A stretch of 37,185 nucleotides of DNA. Source: Candidatus Sungiibacteriota bacterium (lineage in GTDB: Bacteria; Patescibacteriota; Minisyncoccia; Sungbacterales; SURF-37). Made by a program: the position numbers and the translations under genes. This document shows positions 26,862 to 35,314 of this stretch, in pieces. Location: assembly GCA_016186145.1 (NCBI GenBank), contig JACPMF010000019.1:1-37185 (forward strand), in the 5' to 3' direction. The notes beneath the pieces are model-generated. The model saw nothing but the letters and a program-made list of their open reading frames with translations, did no database searches and was not told the origin of the DNA. Every line of letters starts with the position of its first letter. Positions within the stretch are counted from its first letter, which is position 1.

Positions 26862-26930
26862 TTCCGCGTCAATCCGCGTTGCCATCCGCGTATATCCGCG
26901 TGTTTTGACTTCAGTCAAAACAATAGGACT
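26862..26930. repeat. ATCCGCGT-type repeat inside group I intron A
   Basis: ccgcgtcaatccgcgttgccatccgcgtatatccgcgtgttttgacttcagtcaaaac. Confidence 0.6.
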
Positions 26931-26987
26931 CCACCGATATGAGTCGGTTTATTCGATCCCGCTTACGCGGGAAAGCCGCCGTGCTTG

Positions 26988-27017
26988 CCCCGTACCGAGC
27001 TTTACTCTGGTGCGGGG
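26988..27017. repeat. Mini version of CCCCGYACC-family element at the intron A/B junction
   Basis: ccccgtacc ... ggtgcgggg. Confidence 0.5.
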
Positions 27018-27019
27018 TG

Positions 27020-27931
27020 TTTAACAAGTTCCTATCTAAAACTTGCTAAAAGATTTCGATGTCAATTTCAGGCTCTTTTTTTGACGGTTTGACACTTATA
27101 TTACGATTACTCGTAAAGTAGACTATACCTTTATTCAATCTCCGCAGACTGAATACCGACGTCTTATACAACAAGACTTGCTTCTTGTATCTGACCCAAC
27201 ACTGATTGGATCAAGTCGTTACGGGGATTACAAATCTTATGGGTCATTGATGGAATTATAAATGGTTCAATAATATTGTTGAACTTTTGATACTCATGCC
27301 TTCCGATTCTTATCTTGAACCTTGCTCTGTCTTTGATTATCGTTGCGGAAATCTTGAATCTCCGCGCTAGAAATTCAACAATTCGTTCTTGGTCTTGAAG
27401 CAAGAAATTATGAGTACTTATGGTGTACGAAGCTTTCGTATTTGAACCATCGTCCATAAACCATATTGCGATTGCTCTCGGAATCAAATAATCAAACAAA
27501 TCTTGAGGAAATATTTTAACCGCATCCTTATAGAAATAATGATACAGTGCTCCAAGTTCTTTGAGTGTTTTGGTGTGGAAGTACCACGAATAATGATCTT
27601 TGTTTCGCTTGGCATCATGCCAAACTTTGATTCTTCGCGGCTCCTTTAACACCAGATTCTCAAGTTGAGCATATTTCCAGAAGACGTATTCTTTCTGTTT
27701 CTCACTTTGATGAATTCGCAATCGTGCGCTTATGGGATATCGTTTTCCAACTGAACGGCACTCAAGACGAGCATCGCCCAACAATGATCCTATAATCACA
27801 TCAACTTGATGTGACGGAAATAACGATTGTAATCTTCCCACGGTATGGTCCATACAATTTTATTGTATCATAAATTTGCATGGATTCCACCGTTATGAGT
27901 CGGTTTAATCTGGGCTCAGTAGTTTTCACTA
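27020..27931 (-). mobile_element. Group I intron B, insertion near L2584/L2585 (3' boundary uncertain)
   Basis: P1 pairing of exon CTGGGT| with internal guide GCCCAG, U.G wobble at the splice site. P: CATACCGTGGGAAG; R: CCCCGTAACGACTTG; S: AAGGTATAGTC. Confidence 0.78.
27164..27853 (-). CDS. LAGLIDADG homing endonuclease, intron B
   Basis: VDVIIGSLLGDARLE ... IPRAIAIWFMDDGSNTK; LAGLIDADG-type blocks; located inside intron B. Confidence 0.9.
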   Translation of the reverse strand: MDHTVGRLQSLFPSHQVDVIIGSLLGDARLECRSVGKRYPISARLRIHQSEKQKEYVFWKYAQLENLVLKEPRRIKVWHDAKRNKDHYSWYFHTKTLKELGALYHYFYKDAVKIFPQDLFDYLIPRAIAIWFMDDGSNTKASYTISTHNFLLQDQERIVEFLARRFKISATIIKDRARFKIRIGRHEYQKFNNIIEPFIIPSMTHKICNPRNDLIQSVLGQIQEASLVV

Positions 27932-28016
27932 ACCCAGCTCGCGTATCTTTTTAAATGGCGAACAGCCATACGCTTGGGAGCTTCTTCACCCCCGCGCTAA
28001 GATGAGCCGACATCGC

Positions 28017-28845
28017 TGTCGTTATTTGTCTTCCGTTACCGGAAGGATCGGACTATATCTTCATCCCACCTTTAATGGGAGTTGGCGTTTTAGCTCTCCA
28101 TGTTCTGGAGAACTCCGGTCAACTTCTGACCAAGTCTCTACGGGGTCATAACTCAATTTATACTTCATCGAAGGAATAATATGTTCAGAAATTAATTGAT
28201 TAAATTTCTTAATACTTTCCTTCAAAAATCTTAGTCGATAATAGGATTTATCTTTATTTATGGTCGTTTCCAAACCCAAAACTTTTAACATTCCCATCAA
28301 TTTTTCTTGATCGGAATGGCTGAACTGTTGGGTATTAAGATAAACATCTCTATCGCGGCATCTGCTTCCGTCATCCATAAACCACACAGCAAGTGAAATT
28401 GGACCGAGTTGAATATCTGGTATTCGTTTCTTTCCGCCCTCATAGAATAATTCATGCATTCGCGATAATTCTGGATGCTGCTGTGTATAGAAACGATATG
28501 CTATCCGATGCCCATTTCCATACCGTGATTTTGGAATTCCGCCCGCAATATTTTTGAGTACAGAATATTTCCAATCAACGTACTCTTTTGCTCTTATGGA
28601 ATGGTTTATCTCGAGAAAAGCATCTTTACGCCCTTTTAGTTTGCGCAAATAGCCGTCTCCTAAGAGTGTTCCTATTATCAGAGATTTTTGTAATTGAGTT
28701 AGACTTCCCACGGTATTGTCCATATTAGGTATTTTACCATATGGAGTCCACCGTTATAAGCCAATATTTTATTCGAATTTCCGCTCCTAACGGATTGATT
28801 CGAACGGCTAATGCCGTTGCTGGCATGGCGCCCCGATGTTGTTTG
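28017..28845 (-). mobile_element. Group I intron C, insertion at L2500
   Basis: Exons GGCACCT|...|CGATGTCGGCTC. P1 GGCACCU pairs with GGGGCGCC (one A.C mismatch, terminal U.G). P AATACCGTGGGAAG, R CCCCGTAGAGACTTG, S AAGATATAGTCC. Intron ends in G. Confidence 0.88.
28061..28723 (-). CDS. LAGLIDADG homing endonuclease, intron C
   Basis: KSLIIGTLLGDGYLRKLKG ... GPISLAVWFMDDGSRCRD. Confidence 0.92.
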   Translation of the reverse strand: MDNTVGSLTQLQKSLIIGTLLGDGYLRKLKGRKDAFLEINHSIRAKEYVDWKYSVLKNIAGGIPKSRYGNGHRIAYRFYTQQHPELSRMHELFYEGGKKRIPDIQLGPISLAVWFMDDGSRCRDRDVYLNTQQFSHSDQEKLMGMLKVLGLETTINKDKSYYRLRFLKESIKKFNQLISEHIIPSMKYKLSYDPVETWSEVDRSSPEHGELKRQLPLKVG

Positions 28846-28885
28846 AGGTGCCGAACTGCGCCGTCGCTGTGGACGCTTGGGCGCA

Positions 28886-28921
<36 letters not shown>

Positions 28922-29146
28922 AATCTTTGGCCTTGTTCTAGCAAGTACCATCGGTTCACTAAGTTCTGCTTTCGCACCTGCTCGGCATGTCCGCCTCGCA
29001 GTCAAGCCGGCTTTTCCCTTTACGGGTCCGACGCGGTTTCCATTCGCGCTAAGCCGACCTTTAAACTCCTCCATTACTCTTTAGGAGGAAAATGCCCCAT
29101 TCAAACTGCCCACCAGACACTGTCTCAGTTGGGTTTCACCACGAAG

Positions 29147-29222
29147 CCCGCAATAATGCAAATCTACGAATGCATCAGAATGCTACGAATAATTTATTCG
29201 CAATTCGCATTTTGTGAACACT
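29147..29222. repeat. Palindromic insert in 23S helix tip (TACGAAT/ATTCGCA-type)
   Basis: aatgcaaatctacgaatgcatcagaatgctacgaataatttattcgcaattcgcatt; extra to the E. coli block between CACTGTC and GGTATTTCA. Confidence 0.6.
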
Positions 29223-29506
29223 GTGGTGTTCCCAACTGGTTAGAATACAAGTTTTCACAGAATGGTATTTCACTGACGGCTCCGTCCCATCCGAAAACAG
29301 GACCTCAACGCCTCCCATCTATGCTACGCAGTAAAAACTTATACCCAATATCAAGCTACAGTAAAGCTCCCGGGGTCTTTTCGTCTAACTGCAGGTAACC
29401 TGCATCTTCACAGGTACTGTATTTTCACCGGGCTCCTCCTTGAGACAGTCCCCCGATCGTTACGCCATTCGTGCGCTTCGGAACTTACCCGAAAAGGAAT
29501 TGCGCT

Positions 29507-29830
29507 CAACTTTGTTACAAGAATCTAAAAACTAAAAAGTAGAATCTAGAATCTGGACGAGACATTTCTGCTCGCCTCTGCATATTACTATGCAGTTCGG
29601 ACTATATCTTCCGAGTACACTTAAACTCGGTTCGGCGTGTAGTCTCTACGGGGTCCCTCGATAAACTCGGGACTTCCCTCGGTATTGTCCAAAATCCTGT
29701 CTGAAATTTTGGATGTTCACCGATATAGCTCCGCCGTCGCCTTACGGCTATGGACGGATCCTTGATTTTGTAACTCCTCGATAAACTCGGAGACAAAATC
29801 GGGACAAATTTTACTAAGGCAAATCAATTC
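29507..29830 (-). mobile_element. Group I intron D, insertion at L1931, no convincing ORF
   Basis: P1 CTAAGGT| pairs with guide GCCTTAG (terminal U.G). P AATACCGAGGGAAG, R CCCCGTAGAGACTACA, S AAGATATAGTCC. 3' junction TTG|AGCGCAATTCC. Confidence 0.87.
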
Positions 29831-30040
29831 ACCTTAGAACGATTATAGTTATCGCTGACATTGACGAGGGCTTAACATCTCACGCAATAAAAAATTGATG
29901 TAATCTCATTCCCATCACAAAAATGTTTGACCTTCTCGCATCGGTCAGGCGTCACCTCCTATACATCCTCTTACGAGTTAGCAGGAGGCTGTGTTTTTGG
30001 TAAACAGTCGCCAGGGGTTCTTTTGTTGCAGGCGCGCGCC

Positions 30041-30130
30041 CCGCACGCTCATCAGCGAATTACGAATCAGATACGAATATACGAATTCGTAATATTCGCA
30101 AGAGCTTCGCTATTCGTTGATAGCGTGCGA
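30041..30130. repeat. ATCARCGAATTACGAAT-family palindrome inserted in 23S
   Basis: gcacgctcatcagcgaattacgaat ... attcgttgatagcgtgc inverted repeat; same family as 6427-6515 and 32265-32350. Confidence 0.75.
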
Positions 30131-30676
30131 AGCACGCGTCAAGCCTTATCGCGAACTTACGGCTGCTTTTTTGCCTAGTTCCTTAAGGAGGACTCACCCG
30201 TTCGCCTTGGTGCACTTACACCAACCCACCTGTGTCGGTTTTCGGTACGGTCACCCAGCGGATAATCTTAGAAGCTTTTCTTGGAGGCCTGCTTTACCGA
30301 ATTTCGTCCCGCAAAACGGAACGATTTTCGCTCTGCTTGAGGCCGGGCATAACCCCCGCTGCCGGATTTGCCTGGCAGCGCCCCTTACAGCCCGAACGCA
30401 AATCCAATAATGCGCCCGGCATACTAAACCCCGTCACTCCATCGATCCGCTGGATGGTGCTGGAATATTAACCAGCTGTCCATCGACTTCGGCTTTCGCC
30501 ATTGCCTTAGGCCCGACTAACCCTTGGATGATTGTCATTGCCAAGGAAACCTTGGGTTTACGGCGTGCCGGACTTTCACCGGCATTGTGGTTACTTGTGC
30601 CAACATTCTCTCTTCCCTACGCTCCAATTCCCCTCGCGGGTGAATCTTCACTGCATAGGAAATGCTCTCCTACCGC

Positions 30677-30820
30677 ATCGCTCCTCGCTACTGCTCGGTC
30701 GCTTAATATAATGCGAATCTACGAATATATGCGAATGCTACGAATGTTGTATTCGCGGTATTCGCATACCAATTCGCATTATTCGCATTATGAAAGCTCC
30801 GAACAAAAGTGAGGAGCGAT
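30677..30820. repeat. Palindromic insert in 23S
   Basis: atcgctcctc ... gaggagcgat ends enclosing tatAATGCGAATCTACGAAT...ATTCGCATTATTCGCATTat. Confidence 0.7.
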
Positions 30821-31458
30821 ACCCGCAACTTCGGTACTTTGCTTAGCCCCGATAAATTTTTAGCGCAGGGACTCTAGACGAGTGAGCTGTTACGCACTCT
30901 TTAAAGGATGGCTGCTTCTAAGCCAACCTCCTCGATGTCTGAGAATCCCCACCACCTTTAACACTGAGCAAAGATTTAGGGACCTTAGTTTGCGATCAAC
31001 GGCTGTTTCCGTTGCGCACGACGGAGCTTAGCCCCCGCCTGCTGACTGCCGGAATAACTCGCTTGCGCATTCGGAGTTTGATTGGTCAAGGCGAGTTTCC
31101 CCGCTCTTGACCATCCAGTAGCTCTACCTCGCAGCGCGCATGATCCGACGCTAGTCCAAAAACTATTTCGGAGAGAACCAGCTATTTCCAGGTTCGATTA
31201 GCTTTTCACTCCTTACCACAGGTCATCCGAAGGCGTTGCACGACCAACCGGTTCGGGCCTCCCCCGCGGTTTTAACCGGGGTTCACCCTGCCCATGGCAA
31301 GCTCACCTGGTTTCGGGTCTTTTGGATTCTACCTAAAGACATTAGACAATAGGTGCTAGATTTTAAAACATAAAATAAGAAGCAAAAAACTTTACAAAAT
31401 CTTTAACTACCTGCAGACTAAACCCAATCTGGTTCTTTTCCCAAACGGAGGAATATAT

Positions 31459-31563
31459 ATGCTAGTTACAATGCTAATCATTATCAGCGGCGTTCTTTTA
31501 GCCTGCATAGTATTTTTATTTCTTATTATCAAAGGTATCGTTGGAATCTTGATTGAACGATAA
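31459..31563 (+). CDS. 34-aa hydrophobic (single-TM) peptide, antisense to 23S
   Basis: MLVTMLIIISGVLLACIVFLFLIIKGIVGILIER*; cggaggaatatatATG Shine-Dalgarno; terminator immediately downstream. Confidence 0.65.
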   Translation: MLVTMLIIISGVLLACIVFLFLIIKGIVGILIER

Positions 31564-31571
31564 CTTTTACC

Positions 31572-31594
31572 AACAGGCCTATGGCCTGTTTTTA
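31572..31594 (+). terminator. Rho-independent terminator of the 34-aa gene
   Basis: aacaggcc-tat-ggcctgttttt. Confidence 0.75.
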
Positions 31595-31802
31595 TGTTCT
31601 AAAATCTAACACCTAAAATCTAAGGTCTTAAGCGCGCTATTCACACTTGGTTTCCCTTTGCCTCGGTGCCGTAAGCACCTAGACGAGTAGAATTCAAAAA
31701 CTCGTTGGCTCATTCTTCAATAGGCACCTGGTCACCCTTGCGGGCTCCCAGTCCTTGTAAGCGTATGGTTTCAGGTACTATTTCATCGCCCTCATCGGGC
31801 TG

Positions 31803-31841
<39 letters not shown>

Positions 31842-32029
31842 GTTCCGTTAGTATTTAGCCTTAGGAGACTAGTTCTCCCTGCTTCCCGCGCAGTCTCCAT
31901 ACGGCGCGGTACTCAAGAATAATTCAGAGAGCATAAGACCGTTTTCGCGTACAGGACTATTACCTTCTTTGGTGCGCCTTTCCAGGCGTCTTCTGCTAAC
32001 GAAGCCTTAATTTTTATACTCTCCCCGAT

Positions 32030-32160
32030 TGCTCCCTCCTCCGCTCCTCGCTGCGCTCGGAGCTGTGGAGGGCGAGACTCATTGCAAAAGATACTATTGC
32101 AATACTCGCCCTCCGAAGCTCTTGCGAAGCAAAGAGCGAAGGGGGGCTCGGACGAACTAC
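32030..32160. repeat. Long hairpin expansion segment/insert in 23S domain I
   Basis: gagggcgagactcattgcaa ... ttgcaatactcgccctc plus flanking inverted segments; no equivalent in the E. coli block. Confidence 0.55.
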
Positions 32161-32264
32161 TCTTACAACTGCAATTTAAATCACTTGATAAATCAAGAAA
32201 TAAAATTGCTCTGGGCTATTCCCTTTTCGCTCGCCGCTACTAAGGGAATGCGCTCCGCACATTC

Positions 32265-32350
32265 ATCAACGAATTACGAATTTTGTACGAATTTACGAAT
32301 AAACAAACTTGTAAATTCGCATATTCGCAGTAGATTCGTTATTCGTTGAT
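32265..32350. repeat. ATCAACGAATTACGAAT-family palindrome inserted in 23S
   Basis: atcaacgaattacgaattttgtacgaatttacgaataaac ... attcgttattcgttgat; matches 6427-6515. Confidence 0.8.
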
Positions 32351-32415
32351 AAAAGGCGAAGCCTTTCTTTCTTTTCCTCCGCTTACTGAGATGTTTCACT
32401 TCAGCGGGTATCGCG

Positions 32416-32544
32416 AGCGCTGCTTACGCAGCTAAACTAAAAATGAAAAACTTAAAATTAAAATTTAAGGAATCGTGAAAATTTTTCGCCCACCATTTTT
32501 AATTTTTCATTTTAAACTTTTAACTTAGCTGAGAAAGCAGCGCT
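32416..32544. repeat. AT-rich palindromic insert in 23S 5' domain
   Basis: agcgctgctt ... aagcagcgct flanking cttaaaattaaaattt / aatttttcattttaa. Confidence 0.65.
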
Positions 32545-32820
32545 CATCGCTGATTTCTCAGCGATGGGTTTCCCCATTCGGAAATCGCCGGATCAAAGGT
32601 TGCTTGACACCTCCCCGACGCTTATCGCAGTCACGCCACGCCCTTCATCGCCTACGGAACCCTAGGCATCCACCATACGCCCTTATTATTACTCCCCGCC
32701 CAAAACACACTTTGTTTTGAACGGTTTTATTTTTAGGTTACCTGTATTAAATTTTCAAACTGCTTACCTTACCAACCATCGTCTACTCCCAAAAACAGAC
32801 GACGACCGATAAGAATTTAC

Positions 32821-33047
32821 CCCAGCACCAATTTTGCGATAAACTCCAACGCAAAGCGCTTCGCCCATAACGGGATGTGCCTATTTCTGCGGGGTTTCCT
32901 GCTGCGGGTGCGGCTCCGCCGCATCCTCGCAAAACCCGTGAAAAGCTATTTAAACGCTTTTCACCACACGCGCTTCGCTATAAACTTAAATAGCATTTTA
33001 TCTTAACAACGCGTTATTTCTTGCAGCGGCAAAATTGGTGCGGGGTT
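32821..33047. repeat. CCCCGYACCAAATT-family element in 23S leader
   Basis: ccccagcaccaattttgc ... gcaaaattggtgcggggt. Confidence 0.75.
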
Positions 33048-33242
33048 CAATTCTTATAGCCGCTCGAGCTGCGCCTTACGGCTTGCTCTCGCGGATAAGA
33101 ATTGAAAAACCGCGTATCCACGCGGCTCAAATGCATGAGACAGTTTAAAAACTGCTGGCAATTACGGTCCCGGGCTAGTGTCTTTTTGAGCCGCTTTTTT
33201 TGAATTTTTTGAAACAATAATCATATTTTCTTACGTTATCCA

Positions 33243-33270
33243 ATTATACGCGGCAACAAAACCCTGTCAA
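33243..33270 (-). promoter_or_regulatory. Sigma70-type promoter for the 23S-5S transcript
   Basis: Minus strand TTGACA-N16-TATAAT (TTGACAGGGTTTTGTTGCCGCGTATAAT), about 540 nt upstream of the 23S 5' end. Confidence 0.7.
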
Positions 33271-33360
33271 GAGAAACAAGGGCGGTGTGGATAACCATTG
33301 CACCGATAACCAAAATCCCGCCAGCGGCGGGATTTTGAAATCTTCTCAACACATTCATTT

Positions 33361-34044
33361 CTAGGATCCGCGGACCTCGCGGATAACTCGATCAACAACT
33401 GCTCCTGCCGCATCTTTTCCGCCAAGACCGAATGCCAAGCCGAACGCCAAAGCAAGCATAGCAACAAGGCCGGTGACAACCGTCTGAAGAAGAACGGTCG
33501 CAACACCCAACTGCAAAAGCGCTGCCACAATTGCGAATACCCAGACTGACCATCGCGCTACCAAACCGACCAATGAGCCGCGGCGAAGACCGGCCGCCTC
33601 AACAGAACCGCGAACTACCCGTTCTGCCACTTCCGCCACCAATGCTGCGATGACCAAGATCAAAACGGCAACCACGACATTCGGAAGATAGAGCAACACG
33701 GAAGTCAAGAAATCGGTAACCTGCGTCAATTGAAGAATGTTTGCGGCAGCAAGAAGCGCTACTATGATCAAAAACCATCTCACCAAACCGCCGACAAAAG
33801 CGCCGGTGTTCAACCGCATGCCGGCTCGCTCCATTGCTTTCTCGAAGTCAAGCTTTGCAAGAAACATGTCCACACGAAGGGCCTTAATCACCTGCTCGAC
33901 GAGCTTGCCTAGGGCAACCGCAATAATCCACCCGATAACAAAAACAATAAGGGCAGAAAGAAGAAATGGCACGAAACTCACCACTGCAGACCATGCTTGT
34001 TGCAAGGACGCAACTACGACATCACCCCATGTTTGAAATATCAT
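33361..34044 (-). CDS. Conserved TM-helix (MscS/CmpX-like) membrane protein
   Basis: Repeated amphipathic TM segments; LVEQVIKALRVDMFLAKLDFEKAMERAG; AMLALAFGLAFGLGGKDAAGAVVDR. Confidence 0.8.
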   Translation of the reverse strand: MIFQTWGDVVVASLQQAWSAVVSFVPFLLSALIVFVIGWIIAVALGKLVEQVIKALRVDMFLAKLDFEKAMERAGMRLNTGAFVGGLVRWFLIIVALLAAANILQLTQVTDFLTSVLLYLPNVVVAVLILVIAALVAEVAERVVRGSVEAAGLRRGSLVGLVARWSVWVFAIVAALLQLGVATVLLQTVVTGLVAMLALAFGLAFGLGGKDAAGAVVDRVIREVRGS

Positions 34045-34233
34045 AGCGTAAATAAAAAGAAACGAAGCGCGCTGAACCATGCATCAGTTAAACGCGCTTG
34101 TTTTTTACTATTAAAACTGTTAAAACTCCCTTCCCGAACGCCCAAGCGGCTTCGGACCGACCCGGAAGTCTGTAAATTAGTACCGTTTTATTATACTTCC
34201 TCTATCGCCAGCTCCAAAACCGTTTATCCACAA

Positions 34234-34482
34234 CTATCGCTTTTCGTTCTTATGAGTCCTTTGTGGGCTCTTCACATCTTCAACCTCTTTTTCCATTCGT
34301 TTTTCGACTTCCTCAATTTCTTTCATGAGTTCGCGACTCAACAATTCTTCGCATTTTTTCGAGTCTTTGGCAGATTTAAACTCCGGAAGTTCGCCAATGA
34401 ACTGACTTAAGGCAGCCTTAAGATTATCGAAACCACTGTGAACGAACTTTTCCGCCTCGGAAACCTCAACCCTGAATACCAA
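34234..34482 (-). CDS. Hypothetical charged protein
   Basis: 82-aa ORF in its own intergenic slot; family not recognised. Confidence 0.45.
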   Translation of the reverse strand: MVFRVEVSEAEKFVHSGFDNLKAALSQFIGELPEFKSAKDSKKCEELLSRELMKEIEEVEKRMEKEVEDVKSPQRTHKNEKR

Positions 34483-34675
34483 AGATAATGTGGGGATTCG
34501 AATACAATAACCCTGCTCTTCTTTATTTTAGCACTTTTTGCTATATTTATCCCAACTTATCCACATGATCCTGCTTTATACAGGACATATGAAGGGCCAC
34601 CAATAAAAACGCGAAATGCCACTAATTTTAATGACACTTCGTGTAAATATTGGCGGTTAGTAATGTCTGCGCAGC

Positions 34676-35242
34676 ATGCTTTCAATAAATGACCTAAAAA
34701 GCGGACTTGTTATAACGATCGATAATGAGCCCTATCAAATTCTCGAAGTAAAGCACCTCCATATGGGAAGAGGGGGGTCTTCAATCCAAACCCGCATCCG
34801 AAACCTAAAAACCGGACAGGTTTTGCAAAGAAACTTTAAGCCGGCTGACGCTTTTGAAGAGGCAGATATTGAAAAAAGAAAAGTTACATTCGTCTATGCG
34901 CACCGCGGTGAATATGTTTTTTCGGAGGCCGGCAAACGCTTTTCTCTCAAGGAAAACGAAGTTGGCGATATCCGAAAATGGCTCAAGCCGAATACCGAAA
35001 TCGAAGCGGTATTTTTAGACGATGCGCTTCTTTCCATCAATGTTCCTATCAAAATCGACTTTCGGATTACCGAATCGCCGCCGGGACTTAAAGGAGATAC
35101 GGCCCAAGGAGGCACGAAGATTGCGACCATAGAAACCGGAGCAAAAATTTCCGTGCCGCTGTTTATCAATGAGGGAGACGTAATCAGGGTGAATACCCAA
35201 ACAGGAGAGTATGCGGAAAGGGTTGAGAAAATGAAAGACTAA
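34676..35242 (+). CDS. efp: Translation elongation factor P
   Basis: MLSINDLKSGLVITIDNEPYQILEVKHLHMGRGGSSIQTRIRNLKTGQVLQRNFK; ESPPGLKGDTAQGGTKIATIETGAKISVPLFINEGDVIRVNTQTGEYAERV. Confidence 0.97.
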   Translation: MLSINDLKSGLVITIDNEPYQILEVKHLHMGRGGSSIQTRIRNLKTGQVLQRNFKPADAFEEADIEKRKVTFVYAHRGEYVFSEAGKRFSLKENEVGDIRKWLKPNTEIEAVFLDDALLSINVPIKIDFRITESPPGLKGDTAQGGTKIATIETGAKISVPLFINEGDVIRVNTQTGEYAERVEKMKD

Positions 35243-35272
35243 CAGTTTTAAAAAGACCTGCTCACGGAAACA

Positions 35273-35303
35273 CAAACGCCGCCAGCTAGCTGACGGCGTT
35301 TGC
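35273..35303. terminator. Bidirectional terminator-like hairpin between efp and the TraG/VirB4-like gene
   Basis: aaacgccg-ccagctagctga-cggcgttt. Confidence 0.6.
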
Positions 35304-35314
35304 TCGTTCTATAC

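Larger units (their letters stand above)
26369..27015 (-). mobile_element. Group I intron A, insertion near L2593 (5' boundary uncertain)
   Basis: Core-like motifs on sense strand: TAATACCGAGGGAAG (P), CCCCGTAGAGACTTG (R), GGTATAGTCC (S). 3' junction ...AACAAG|CGTGAGACAG. Confidence 0.75.
31331..31631. mobile_element. Insertion in 23S with imperfect terminal inverted repeats and an antisense small-peptide gene
   Basis: agacattagacaataggtgctagattttaaaa versus ttctaaaatctaacacctaaaatctaaggtct (inverted); inserted between conserved 23S blocks ACCTGGTTTCGGGTCT and CTTGGTTTCCCTTTG (plus strand). Confidence 0.7.

Noticed and set aside
29602-29796. 64-aa ORF in intron D as a possible maturase
   Set aside because: Low-complexity translation of ribozyme core motifs (PREVPSLSRDPVETT); no LAGLIDADG or GIY-YIG motifs.
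33047-33240. tRNA or 16S remnant in the 23S leader
   Set aside because: No cloverleaf or conserved 16S motif (such as the anti-SD CCTCC) found; only hairpins and spacer sequence.
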